A DNA stretch of 64,000 bases, from NCBI RefSeq assembly GCF_001653515.1, contig NZ_LYOY01000040.1:744001-808000 (forward strand). The letters are read 5' to 3'. Origin of the DNA: Streptomyces sp. ERV7. GTDB taxonomy: Bacteria; Actinomycetota; Actinomycetes; Streptomycetales; Streptomycetaceae. Below the pieces are notes generated by a model. That model made no database searches and was not told the origin of the DNA. It was given only the letters and a program-made list of their open reading frames with translations. Within the stretch, counting starts at the first letter, position 1. The number at the start of each line of letters is the position of its first letter. Shown one piece after another: positions 26,501-33,911 of this stretch. The translations under genes and the position numbers were made by a program.

Positions 26501-27932
26501 TGACGACGACATCGCCTTCGACGCTGTCGCGTTCGAGCCCGGCGATCCACAGGATCTCGGCATCATGCCCCTCGTCTCGATCCCCGATGGCGAACCACAG
26601 GCCGATCTGCCCGGTTTCGATGACCAGCCCATTCGCGCGAACCGAAACACCGGAACGAGCGCCGCACGGGGAGCCGTACCCGGTCTTGGTGACCGTTGCT
26701 CGCCGCGCGACGCCAAGGGACGCACACTCTGCATGCGGCTCAGTTCCGACAAAAAGAGTGCCCCGCAGAAACGAGTTGGCAGTAAAAGTCCGTCTGCGGC
26801 AGGGGACATCGTGTCCTGGTGCGCCCCAATGTCCCCGGGAAACGACTACTACACTCGAACTGAAGCCTGCTTGCGGAAGATCTCCAATGTCTCCCTCTTC
26901 TGGATGGAGAACGGGAAAGAGCTGGGCTGGGCCGACTTCGTGATGGAGATGCAGATTAAACTGCACCCAAACCTCAACGAGTTCGACCAGTACATCAACA
27001 TCGTTCCTACCCGGGTCGACCCGACACTCGGACAGGTAACCGTCTCGTGGGACACGACAAACACCTGCGGGGCAGACTGCCCACAGTCGCCCAAGGTCTG
27101 GACGGGCGAACCCAGCTGGAATACCAAGGACCTCCACACAGCCAAGGGCCTCTACCAGACCAAGTGGGGCGGAACGGGTGAGGAGAAGTTCGACCTCGGG
27201 TGGATGCTGACCGGCCGCGCGTCCGTCACCCCCCTCATCGCGAACCATGACCTCGGGGGCACCTTGGGCGACCTCACCGTTCGGTGCGACAACATCACCA
27301 AGGGCACGGTAAGCCCTGGATGTGTCTTCTCCACGTACATCCCCACGTATCCCATTCCCACCAAGCGGTATCCCGCCGCAGGAGCCTACTACTGGCTTAT
27401 GCGCGAGAAGCTGGCCAGCCACCCGGGGAGCAAGGAGAGGAAGAAGCCGCTGCACTATCTCGCAGACGGCCAGAGGGGAAACCGCGATGTCATCTGCCCC
27501 ACCAACTGGGATGCGCATCCCTCGACGCCGTCAGGCAGCTGTGACGAATATGCCTTCGCCACCACCTACGAGAGCGGCGGCCTCACGGGAGGGGCCAACA
27601 AAGTGGACTCAGGGGATGAATGCGTCCAACTGCACGCGGCGCCACCCGATCAGTCACAAAACCAGTGGACTATCCGCCTAGATGACCGTGACACTGCTGA
27701 TGCGCCCGAGGTGGATGCGGATGATCCCGCAATCTGGAAGGCAAAGTGCGGGCGGGCGAGCATACCCCTCGACCAGAATACAGGGGCGATGGCGCCATTC
27801 GGTCGAAACGGTGGCTTCGTGCCCTCGAAGAGGTTACTGGACAACGAGCCTTTCTGGCTCGGTCTCTCGGGATTCGAGCACTGCGTATATAATGCGGACA
27901 GCTGCACATTCCGTCCCAGTGACGCCAGGTAG
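23523..27932 (+). CDS. Very large secreted protein: propeller-like region, lysozyme-like, golvesin-like and NucA/NucB nuclease-like domains
   Basis: About 1,469 residues with a Sec signal peptide (cleavage near SSVAA, residue 31). Regions in order: beta-propeller-like repeats about 60-400; a Pro/Ala/Thr linker; a lysozyme/transglycosylase-like region about 450-690 with ATQESNMW (likely catalytic Glu) and CGYGITQITDHMR; a Cys-rich connector; a golvesin-type beta domain about 855-1005; and a C-terminal region whose SCDEYAFATTYE at about 1340 matches the NucA/NucB DNase signature CDEYPFA with Ala for Pro. The layout suggests a cell-wall-active, DNA-degrading effector. GAGGAG directly abuts the ATG at 23517, so the TTG at 23523, six bases away, is the better start. 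A terminator follows at 27943. Confidence 0.72.
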   Translation: MKRTRRKQTCLAVLAATAVLTSLTQISSVAAPTNQAASERTGPVADPAVVPPGERAQLLGKEWSRSGDRAWTTSGDADGFHILTADQKDGYAWKTAATLSEPGFDADAWIGNTCVTGSGKRAVVVYAPRTFTNKPQLMARGGFTAIVDLDTGQVNKLDLLASLSYYNPGCGTGESVVLTQSGGEDRPGTRLIQLDTTAGKLTAPIETKGQVTSAIPAADGRIVAASGAELIQVDGQGRRTALARTVGVPYRLTPDGDGGVVFLDKKGTTSTVKRITAAAVTHPDARRTQPTLLAEGLAAETGLVRSASTVYIAGNTRLAPKTALPTAVAQLVGARKDVLVTTKGDGFLQPPEWADGKGTLLPPGDADRARPVKLALTMATTGRQAAFTVDPTHRTTSHPAQGRAASPALTSHTHRPATAKAKGAAAASSPTDPVEAERTCSVPRNDPRNQAMQPKPRQVEWAVDQAVTGNLNTLVKRPANWKNLGMPEYAPQSLFLNPVVEGGDRAIAQVMLGVATQESNMWQAGREAVPGVTANPLIGNYYGINLYDGDSGNDWDVNFANADCGYGITQITDHMRMAGREDGHGGTAWDYQKQRAAALDYTANISAGLQTLISKWNETRAAGLIANHGTSARPENWYFALWAYNSGFHPKTSDGSPWGLGWANNPANPEWDAGRLPFMENANGDDDASAAARPQNWPYQEKVLGFAAHPPAFLESPGKMVPAFRAASWNGTNDGVTTKGSAKYNRAHVKAPEDLFCDTSNTCNPSRISDSATNDSATSGPCGRADFKCWWSKPATWKTDCVTTCGYEFMRFNNTYPEEADGTAYPPNCTTSGLPSNALIVDDVPTGTPVPRPGCTNTWTNSGSFAFAFGNNGTESVYPSKVDLHQLGAGFGGHFYYGHTRQNDAKGQRLKITGTWKLKNRLPKAMARVWVHLPDHGAQTAYAQYEIKTVNGIKKKTINQKGAANRWVSLGSYRFNAAIPEMALTTITSNGTGDDDIAFDAVAFEPGDPQDLGIMPLVSIPDGEPQADLPGFDDQPIRANRNTGTSAARGAVPGLGDRCSPRDAKGRTLCMRLSSDKKSAPQKRVGSKSPSAAGDIVSWCAPMSPGNDYYTRTEACLRKISNVSLFWMENGKELGWADFVMEMQIKLHPNLNEFDQYINIVPTRVDPTLGQVTVSWDTTNTCGADCPQSPKVWTGEPSWNTKDLHTAKGLYQTKWGGTGEEKFDLGWMLTGRASVTPLIANHDLGGTLGDLTVRCDNITKGTVSPGCVFSTYIPTYPIPTKRYPAAGAYYWLMREKLASHPGSKERKKPLHYLADGQRGNRDVICPTNWDAHPSTPSGSCDEYAFATTYESGGLTGGANKVDSGDECVQLHAAPPDQSQNQWTIRLDDRDTADAPEVDADDPAIWKAKCGRASIPLDQNTGAMAPFGRNGGFVPSKRLLDNEPFWLGLSGFEHCVYNADSCTFRPSDAR

Positions 27933-27942
27933 ATGAATCAGG

Positions 27943-27979
27943 AGAGGCTGACGGAATTCACGCGAACCCGTCAGCCTCT
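27943..27979 (+). terminator. Hairpin terminator after the giant secreted protein gene
   Basis: AGAGGCTGACGG (27943-27954) and CCGTCAGCCTCT (27968-27979) form a perfect 12 bp stem followed by a T-containing tail. Confidence 0.8.
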
Positions 27980-28103
27980 TCTGCGGTCGCGAATTTTCGC
28001 ATGAAGGTTGAGTATGGGATGACCGTGGTGAAACGTCTACCATTTGTGTTCCTCTTAGCGTATCGGGAACATGGATGTGGCCCCTGCGGCACCGTGAGGA
28101 AAG

Positions 28104-28694
28104 TTACTGCCGATAGTCAACCGCGCTGAGCCTGCTCTCTTCCAGCTGGCTACGCCGGAGGCTGATCTCGAAGAAATCTGTGATGACCTGCAGGCTCGTG
28201 GTCGCGTGCTGATCGCCCCCCAGTTCTTGTGTGCTGCTGCCCCCGGAATGGAGTACGCCGGCCGCTGAGAGTCGATCAACCAATAGGTCTGGATTAACTC
28301 CCCATCGACGCGATTCCTCGCCAAGCCCGAACTGGCACACTTTCACCCCGTTTTTATAGTAGGTGAAAACTGACGGCGGCTCCCACGGCATCAGGTGAAA
28401 GCTCACCGCCTCCACACCCCCTGCGGACAGCTGTTCCATCCCATGAGGTGCTGAGGCCACAGCATCGCCATACTCCACGGCGAACGCCCACCCGCCGGAC
28501 TGCCCGAGCAGGGCGATGCGCTGAGTCTGTGATGATTCGATCAATTCCCTGGCCTCTTCCGTACTCATCAGAGGCAGTCGACCCCCGGCCCCAGGGTGTA
28601 ACCGATTGGCTAGATCGGTTAATCCGATCCCGCGAACAAACGTGAGGCAATCTACCGCGTAGGGCTCAAGAATCCAGGAGATGCCGACAGTCAT
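28104..28694 (-). CDS. DUF6461-like protein
   Basis: A 196-residue soluble protein beginning MTVGISWILEPYAVDCLTFVRGIG, with GQSGGWAFAVEYGD, LSAGGVEAVSFHLMPW and FTYYKNGVKVCQFGL. This pattern (C-L-T-F-x-R-G near the start, a G-W-A-x-A-V-E strand, then aromatic strands) fits the actinobacterial DUF6461 family, which has no known activity. It is convergent with the giant secreted nuclease-like gene. Small soluble proteins in such positions may be immunity proteins, but that is speculation. Its start lies inside the end of the small ORF at 28666. Confidence 0.65.
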   Translation of the reverse strand: MTVGISWILEPYAVDCLTFVRGIGLTDLANRLHPGAGGRLPLMSTEEARELIESSQTQRIALLGQSGGWAFAVEYGDAVASAPHGMEQLSAGGVEAVSFHLMPWEPPSVFTYYKNGVKVCQFGLGEESRRWGVNPDLLVDRLSAAGVLHSGGSSTQELGGDQHATTSLQVITDFFEISLRRSQLEESRLSAVDYRQ

Positions 28695-28860
28695 CCCACG
28701 TATCTTCTTTCAGTTGGCGAACCGTGAAGGGCGAGCGGAAGGCGACCCATCCGGACGGCCGATGATTCGACAACCCTGACGGCTGCACCTCTCCGGATGC
28801 CACGATGCCACAGAACACCCGCCCGGCCCATCGGAGTTCACTCAACTCGATGCAGTTCAT
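28666..28860 (-). CDS. Possible small protein upstream of the DUF6461-like gene
   Basis: 64 residues from ATG 28858-28860 (MNCIELSELRWAGRVFCGIVAS to DDCRHLLDS), overlapping the next gene's start by 29 bases in another frame, as in coupled genes. GGTGGGGGA lies directly before the ATG, closer than ideal. No known family. It overlaps the start of the opposite-strand ORF at 28805, so at most one of the two starts is likely right. Confidence 0.35.
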   Translation of the reverse strand: MNCIELSELRWAGRVFCGIVASGEVQPSGLSNHRPSGWVAFRSPFTVRQLKEDTWDDCRHLLDS

Positions 28861-29191
28861 TCCCCCACCCGAGATGCCTGTCACCGTGCCCGAGTGGCAG
28901 CACGCTGAGTGGAAACGGCGCGTCTCTGACGGGAACCGCCGCTGGCCAGTAGCACTGTACGACGAGCCGGGCAACGCCCTGGCGATCGACGTTGTCCTGG
29001 GCTCGTTCCCCGACATTGGTGAGCCAGTACCGGCCATTGCCCTGTCACGTGACGACGAAGCCCTGGTGGAACAGTTGCAGCTGACGCCCTACTTGTTGCA
29101 GATCGTGCACCGTACTGCTTGGTTGGTCGCTTCGAGGCCGAGGCCGATTGCGGTCATGGCGGCAAACCGCTGCCATCACACGAAGCCGTAG
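28805..29191 (+). CDS. Possible protein of unknown function
   Basis: 128 residues (or 113 from an internal ATG at 28850). The core VPEWQHAEWKRRVSDGNRRW, ALYDEPGNALAIDVVLGSFPD looks like a folded alpha/beta protein and most codons end in G or C, but less strongly than neighbouring core genes. No recognised family and no strong ribosome site. The last 30 residues look non-native. Confidence 0.4.
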   Translation: MPQNTRPAHRSSLNSMQFIPPPEMPVTVPEWQHAEWKRRVSDGNRRWPVALYDEPGNALAIDVVLGSFPDIGEPVPAIALSRDDEALVEQLQLTPYLLQIVHRTAWLVASRPRPIAVMAANRCHHTKP

Positions 29192-29333
29192 TGCTCGCCT
29201 AGGACGAAGGTCACGACGAAGGCGGCTGGGATAGTGGTCCACAGGGGCAGGGACGGGATGTCGGGCTTCTGGGGGCCATTCGTGGCGGAGGGACCACGTC
29301 CATACCTACGTCCGCCCAGGCCCAGGAAAGAGG

Positions 29334-29373
29334 AGTGAGGTCCTGCGTTCGGGGGATGCCGCAGGACCTCACT
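29334..29373. terminator. Bidirectional hairpin terminator
   Basis: AGTGAGGTCCTGC (29334-29346) pairs perfectly with GCAGGACCTCACT (29361-29373), loop 14 bases. It separates the accessory stretch from the minus-strand reductase gene. Confidence 0.75.
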
Positions 29374-29451
29374 CACACCCGACTTTACTCCCCCTTTTCC
29401 CACACGGAAGTCGTCCGTCGGTCGATCATCAAGAGCGCGCGAGCCCCCGCC

Positions 29452-30105
29452 TCACCTCCGCCAGAACAAGTGATGCACCACCCCACTCGCACTCGGCACC
29501 ACCTCCAGATGGAAGCGGTCCCGCAGCTCATCCGGGGACTCCCACAGCCGGATACCCGACCCCAGCCGAAGTTGCGGCGACACCGCCACATGCATCGTGT
29601 CGACCAAATCCGCATCGAGGAACTGCCGGATCGTCGTCACCCCGCCACCCAGGCGGACATCCTGGCCCCGCGCCGCCTCCCGCGCCTGCGCCAGCACCGC
29701 CGCCGGGTCACCATCCACGAAATGGAACGTCGTGTCGGACAACGTGAACGACGGCCGTTTGTGGTGCGTCATCACGAACACCGGTGTGTGGAACGGCGGT
29801 TCGTCGCCCCACCAGCCCCGCCACTCCTCGTTCTCCCACGGCCCCCGCTGCGGCCCGAACTTGTTGCGGCCCATGATCTCCGCACCGATGTTGCGTGCGA
29901 AGTCCCGCGTGAAGTAGTCGTCCAGGCCCCGGCCGCCCCCGGCATCGGTACGCATCGGCCAGCTCGCCGTCGCCCCCGCCCAGCCGAACAACTCGCCCGC
30001 ATTGGGCAGGCCGAACGGGCTCTCCAGGCTCTGGTCCTCGGCGGCACCCGCGCCGATACCGTCGCTTGAGACGTTGAAGTTCTGGACCCTCAGTAGCTGA
30101 GTCAC
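29452..30105 (-). CDS. Dihydrofolate reductase/RibD C-terminal-like family protein
   Basis: A 217-residue protein of the dihydrofolate-reductase-like fold: LRVQNFNVSSDGIGAG, GAEIMGRNKFGPQRGPW, PVFVMTHHKRPSFTLSDTTFHFVDGD and DVRLGGGVTTIRQFLDADLVD, the last being the NADPH-binding G-G-x-x-x-x segment. Such proteins are abundant in Streptomyces; most are not true folate reductases. The GTG start at 30103-30105 has a perfect GGAGGG site nine bases away. It is divergent from the SDR gene at 30289. Confidence 0.85.
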   Translation of the reverse strand: MTQLLRVQNFNVSSDGIGAGAAEDQSLESPFGLPNAGELFGWAGATASWPMRTDAGGGRGLDDYFTRDFARNIGAEIMGRNKFGPQRGPWENEEWRGWWGDEPPFHTPVFVMTHHKRPSFTLSDTTFHFVDGDPAAVLAQAREAARGQDVRLGGGVTTIRQFLDADLVDTMHVAVSPQLRLGSGIRLWESPDELRDRFHLEVVPSASGVVHHLFWRR

Positions 30106-30200
30106 GTGTTCCCTCCAGGGTTGTCGATGACGGTGTGACTGTCCGGCCCGCGCAAACTCATCGCTGCGACAGTGACCACCCCCGACCGCCACGCCACGAC

Positions 30201-30232
30201 TTGAACCTGACACCCGTGTCAACTCCTACGAT
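30201..30232 (+). promoter_or_regulatory. Long-spacer promoter with embedded dyad
   Basis: TTGAAC (30201-30206) and TACGAT (30227-30232) are 20 bases apart, and the spacer holds a perfect dyad TGACAC-GTGTCA (30208-30213, 30216-30221). That geometry is typical of MerR-activated promoters. It would drive the SDR gene at 30289. No MerR gene is adjacent. Confidence 0.5.
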
Positions 30233-30288
30233 CCCGGCATCGCAAAACGTCACACCGCAAGCCCGTCGCGTACTAGGAGGCACACCAA

Positions 30289-31029
30289 ATGAGTGACCTG
30301 ACCGGCAAAGTAGCCCTCGTCACCGGCGGCAGCCGTGGCATCGGCGCCGCCATAGCCAAGCGCCTCGCCGCCGCAGGGGCCGCCGTCGCGCTCACCTACG
30401 TACAGGCCGTGGACCAGGCCCGGGCCGTGGCCAAGGACATCGAGGCGGATGGGGGCCGGGCCCTCGTCATCCAGGCCGATCTCACGCAGCCGACCGCCGC
30501 CGCCGACGCCGTCGAGCGGACCGTACGGGCGCTCGGCCGCATCGACATCCTCGTCAACAACGCCGGCTTCCTCACCTATGGCCCACTCGACGACGTATCC
30601 GTCGACGAACTCGACCGCGTCCTCGCCGTCGATGTCCGGTCCGTGTTCCTCGCCGCGCAGGCCGCCGCCCGGCACATGGGCGACGGCGGGCGGATCATCA
30701 GCATCGGGTCGTGCTTCAACGGGCGCGTTCCCGGGGCGAACTTCGTCCTCCAGGCCATGGCCAAGACCGCGCTCGTCGGGCTGACCAAGGGACTCGCCCG
30801 GGAGCTCGGGCCGCGTGGGATCACCGCCACCCTCGTCGACCCGGGACCGATCGACACCGACATGAACCCCGCCGCCGGGGAGACCGCCGACTTCCAGCGT
30901 TCCCTCACCGCCCTGGGGAGCTACGGCAACGCCGACGACATCGCCGCCGCCGTCGCCTACCTGGCGGGGCCCGGCGGGCGTTACGTCACCGGCACCGCCC
31001 TCGCCGTGGACGGCGGCTACACCGCCTGA
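30289..31029 (+). CDS. SDR-family protein with Gln in place of the catalytic Tyr
   Basis: A 246-residue FabG-like SDR: TGGSRGIGAAIAKRL cofactor motif, NNAG at about 88, Ser in SIGSC, and the C-terminal GTALAVDGGYTA. The active-site Y-x-x-x-K reads Q-A-M-A-K, so the proton-donating Tyr is missing; Lys and Ser remain. PGPIDTDMNP matches a common Streptomyces SDR subgroup that normally has the Tyr. AGGAGG precedes the ATG. It overlaps the convergent ankyrin gene by 13 bases. Whether it is an inactive regulator-like SDR or uses another acid cannot be told from sequence. Confidence 0.85.
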   Translation: MSDLTGKVALVTGGSRGIGAAIAKRLAAAGAAVALTYVQAVDQARAVAKDIEADGGRALVIQADLTQPTAAADAVERTVRALGRIDILVNNAGFLTYGPLDDVSVDELDRVLAVDVRSVFLAAQAAARHMGDGGRIISIGSCFNGRVPGANFVLQAMAKTALVGLTKGLARELGPRGITATLVDPGPIDTDMNPAAGETADFQRSLTALGSYGNADDIAAAVAYLAGPGGRYVTGTALAVDGGYTA

Positions 31030-31457
31030 CCGCCCCGTCCCCGCCGCGCACCCGCACTCCCCAGCAGCGCCGCCGTCTCCGCGTGCGACCCGTGCAGCGC
31101 CCACTCCAGTGGCGACCAACCCGTCCCGCCGTCCTCCCGCAGGCTCGGATCGGCGCCGTGCGTCAGCAGGACCCGTACCGTCTCGACGTGCGCCCAGCAC
31201 GCCGCCGCACACAGCGGCGTGCCCTCCGCGCCGGGGCCGCCGCTCTCCGCGTCGGGGGCGGCCCCGGCCGTCAGTAGTACGCGGGCGATCTCGGCCCGCC
31301 CGTTCACCGCCGCCTCGTACAGAGGAGTCGTGCCCTCCCTGTCCGCGCCCTCCGCATCGGCCCCAGCCCGCAGAACCGCCCTGACACGGGCCGCATCACC
31401 CACCGCGATCGCCCCGAAGAGACGGTCAGACAGCTTCTTGCGCCGGCGATGGTTCAT
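31017..31457 (-). CDS. Ankyrin-repeat protein
   Basis: A 146-residue protein of three to four ankyrin repeats: DRLFGAIAVGDAARVRAVLRAGAD, EGTTPLYEAAVNGRAEIARVLLTAGA, EGTPLCAAACWAHVETVRVLLTHGA and GWSPLEWALHGSHAETAALL. No catalytic domain, signal or membrane segment. It is probably a protein-interaction module. It appears complete, but its upstream neighbour is cut 40 bases before its start. Confidence 0.88.
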   Translation of the reverse strand: MNHRRRKKLSDRLFGAIAVGDAARVRAVLRAGADAEGADREGTTPLYEAAVNGRAEIARVLLTAGAAPDAESGGPGAEGTPLCAAACWAHVETVRVLLTHGADPSLREDGGTGWSPLEWALHGSHAETAALLGSAGARRGRGGQAV

Positions 31458-31497
31458 GGCGGCCGAGGTTAGTCGCCCGGCGCGTGGCTGGACCAGC

Positions 31498-32010
31498 CAC
31501 GTAGCCGGGGAAGTTGGAGGTGCCGACGTACAGCACCTTGCCCTGCTGTACGAGGACGTCCATGGCCTGCCAGATCTCCTCGAAGGGGGTCTGACGGTCG
31601 ACGTGGTGGAACTGGTAGAGGTCGATGTAGTCGGTGCCGAGCCGCTTCAGGCTGGCCTCCACCGAGCGCCGGATGTTGAGCGCGGAGAGCTTGTTGTCAT
31701 TGGGCCAGTCGCTGGTGTTCCAGGGGCTGCCGTCCGGGGTCATGTTCCCGTACCCCTTGGTGGCCAGGACGGTCTTGTCCCGGCGACCGCCGCCCTTCGC
31801 GAACCAGGACCCGACGATCTCCTCGGTGAGTCCCTTGTGTTCGGCGACGCCGTAGATGTTGGCGGTGTCGAAGAAGTTGATGCCGGCGTCCTGGGCGGCA
31901 TCCATGATCGCGTGACTGTCGGCCTCGGCCGTGAGCGAGCCGAAGTTCATGGTGCCGAGGACGAGGCGGCTGACCTTGAGTCCGGTGCGTCCGAGCTGCG
32001 TGTACTCCAT
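31498..32010 (-). pseudogene. Aldo/keto reductase, truncated in mid-barrel
   Basis: The first 171 residues are a normal aldo/keto reductase: MEYTQLGRTGLKVSRLVLGTM, FFDTANIYG (catalytic Tyr), LATKGYG (Lys), YIDLYQFHHVD (His) and VLYVGTSNFPGY. The next residues (AGPATRRATNLGRHE) are unrelated and a stop follows at 31426. Full-length members have about 320-340 residues, so beta strands 6-8 and the NADPH-binding loop are gone. It may have been regulated by the MarR gene upstream. Confidence 0.82.
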
Positions 32011-32072
32011 GAGGCACCAGCGAAGCTGTTGAAGTGCGCTCGAAGCAAGGGGGGTTCCGTCGCGGAAAGCGG

Positions 32073-32615
32073 TCAGGATCCCGCGAACCAGCTCGACGCG
32101 TCCAGGCGGAACGCCTCCGGTGGTACCACCGTGCGCAGCGACGTCTCCATCTCCCGTACCGGGCCGGGGCCCAGTGTGCGGACCCAGTCGGCGCGCAGTT
32201 CGTCGAAGACGGCCGCCGAGCGGGACAGTGCGTCCAGGCCGTGCGGGGTGATGCGGACGATCTTGCGGCGGGCGTCGGTGGGGTCGTCGGCTCGTTCGGC
32301 GTAGCCCAGTGACTCCAGGCGGTCGACGGTCTTGCCGGCCGCCTGCTTGGAGACGCCGAGGCGCCGGCCGATCTCGCTCGCGGTCGCCCCGGCGGCGCCG
32401 ATGGCCTGGAGCGCGAAGCCGTGCGCGGGCCGCAGGTCCGGGTGGCCCTGCTCGGCCAGCTCGGCGTGGAGGCGGTCGATGAGGGAGCGGAAACCGGCGA
32501 GGAGGAGCAGGGGGAGCTCGTAGCCGGGGGTGCCACCGCTCCCGGTCCCGGCAGTTTCTCCGTTGCGCGAATCGACAACCTGGTTTACCTTCTTATCGTC
32601 AACCACGTTGTCCAT
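32073..32615 (-). CDS. MarR-family transcriptional regulator
   Basis: A 180-residue MarR regulator: ELPLLLLAGFRSLIDRLHAEL (dimerisation helix), ATASEIGRRLGVSKQAAGKTVDRLESLGYAER (recognition helix) and the wing DDPTDARRKIVRITPHG. Start ATG at 32613-32615, 23 bases from the divergent AhpD-like gene, so one shared operator in the short gap could control both. MarR proteins of this sort typically respond to phenolics or oxidants. Confidence 0.88.
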   Translation of the reverse strand: MDNVVDDKKVNQVVDSRNGETAGTGSGGTPGYELPLLLLAGFRSLIDRLHAELAEQGHPDLRPAHGFALQAIGAAGATASEIGRRLGVSKQAAGKTVDRLESLGYAERADDPTDARRKIVRITPHGLDALSRSAAVFDELRADWVRTLGPGPVREMETSLRTVVPPEAFRLDASSWFAGS

Positions 32616-32638
32616 CTTAGGGGTGCAGGAGCACGCGT

Positions 32639-33151
32639 ATGGCATTCATCGAGCACACCCTGGAGTCCGCCCCCGTCGAGTCGCGCCGCGCGATGGAGGG
32701 AACGGTCAAGCACCTCGGCCACCTCTCCCCGGCCGTGGCCCGGCTGGCCACCTCGCCGCACACACTGGAGGGCTTCCTGAAGATGAGCGCCCTCTTCGAG
32801 CGCACCACGCTGGAACCGGTCGCCCGCGAAGTGGTGATCATGACCGTCGCCACCCGTAACGACTGCGCCCTGTGCGTGAACATGCACACCGCCCGGCTGC
32901 GCCGGCTCGGCGCGCCGGACGAGCTGATCGGAGAGCTTCGGGAGGGGAAGCCGTTGACCGACGAACGCCTCGACGCCGTACGGGAGTTCACGCTCGCCGT
33001 GTACGCCACCTCGGGCGCGGTCCCGGACGCCGGCCTGGACGCGTTCCTGGCCCAGGGGTACACCCGCCAGAACGCCCTGGAGGTCGTCCTGGGCATCGGC
33101 ACGTACACCGTGTCGACGTTCGCCAACCGGCTGACGGGCGCGTCACACTAG
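32639..33151 (+). CDS. Carboxymuconolactone decarboxylase/AhpD-like protein
   Basis: A 170-residue all-helical protein with the AhpD-type redox motif DCALCVNMHTARLRRLG (CxxC followed by His) after FERTTLEPVAREVVIMTVA. AhpD-like proteins use the Cys pair as a peroxidatic or alkylhydroperoxide-reducing site. It is divergent from the MarR regulator, which suggests induction by oxidants. GGAG precedes the ATG. It ends overlapping the convergent hydrolase gene by four bases. Confidence 0.88.
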   Translation: MAFIEHTLESAPVESRRAMEGTVKHLGHLSPAVARLATSPHTLEGFLKMSALFERTTLEPVAREVVIMTVATRNDCALCVNMHTARLRRLGAPDELIGELREGKPLTDERLDAVREFTLAVYATSGAVPDAGLDAFLAQGYTRQNALEVVLGIGTYTVSTFANRLTGASH

Positions 33152-33843
33152 GCGGCCGCCACAGGCGCGGCGTACGCGCCCCCCAGCCCCCACCCCTGGT
33201 GCATCGCGTCCGCGAACGCCGCCGCCAGTTTGTGCTCGCCGGAGGCCGAGGGGTGGGTGCCGTCGTAGGTGTCCTCGTGGATGTCGTACGCCGGCGGGTG
33301 CGAGGCGAGCAGCAGCGGCGAGGCGGGCTGGTCCAGGTCCGCCACCGCCTTCGCGAGGAGTTCGTTGAAGCGGGTGACCTCGGCCGCGAAGGGGGTGTCC
33401 GACTCGGCCCGTATGTTCGGGATGACCGGCAGCAGGACCATACGGACGGCCGGGTTCGCCGTGCGCGCCGCCGTCACGAAGGCGCGGACGTTGGCCGCCG
33501 TCTGGTCGCTGTCCGTGTAGAAGCCGAGGTCGATGAGGCCGAGGGAGACCAGCAGGACGTCCGCCCGCGCCTCGGTCGCCGCCCCGGCGATCAGCGGGGC
33601 CATGTGCAGCCAGCCCTCGCCCCAGCCCGAGAGGTGGCGCCGGGCCGGTGCGGGGAAGTCCTCCGCGCCGTACGCGTACGACAGCGGCGCCCCGGCCTCC
33701 GTGTCGAACAGCTCGGTGCGCGGCCCCACGATCTCGAAGGGGCCGTCGAAGGACGTGCTCAGGTGCTGCCACATCCGGTAGCGCCAGGTGATGTCGCCGG
33801 CGCGTCCGATGGTCATGGAGTCGCCGACGAACATGAAACGCAT
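33148..33843 (-). CDS. SGNH/GDSL-family hydrolase
   Basis: A 231-residue SGNH hydrolase. Block I is FVGDSMTIG (nucleophile Ser), block III is in the LGLIDLGFYTDSDQTA region, and block V is DGTHPSASGEHK (Asp and His). There is no signal peptide, so it is probably cytoplasmic. The start at 33843 is chosen because block I normally lies within the first ten residues; the longer frame adds nothing conserved. Substrate unknown (carbohydrate or lipid ester). Confidence 0.82.
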   Translation of the reverse strand: MRFMFVGDSMTIGRAGDITWRYRMWQHLSTSFDGPFEIVGPRTELFDTEAGAPLSYAYGAEDFPAPARRHLSGWGEGWLHMAPLIAGAATEARADVLLVSLGLIDLGFYTDSDQTAANVRAFVTAARTANPAVRMVLLPVIPNIRAESDTPFAAEVTRFNELLAKAVADLDQPASPLLLASHPPAYDIHEDTYDGTHPSASGEHKLAAAFADAMHQGWGLGGAYAAPVAAA

Positions 33844-33911
33844 GGGGCCATGATGGCGGATCACCTGGGCGGCTTCGACGGGCTGCCACGTGACGATGGA
33901 CACTTGGTGCC

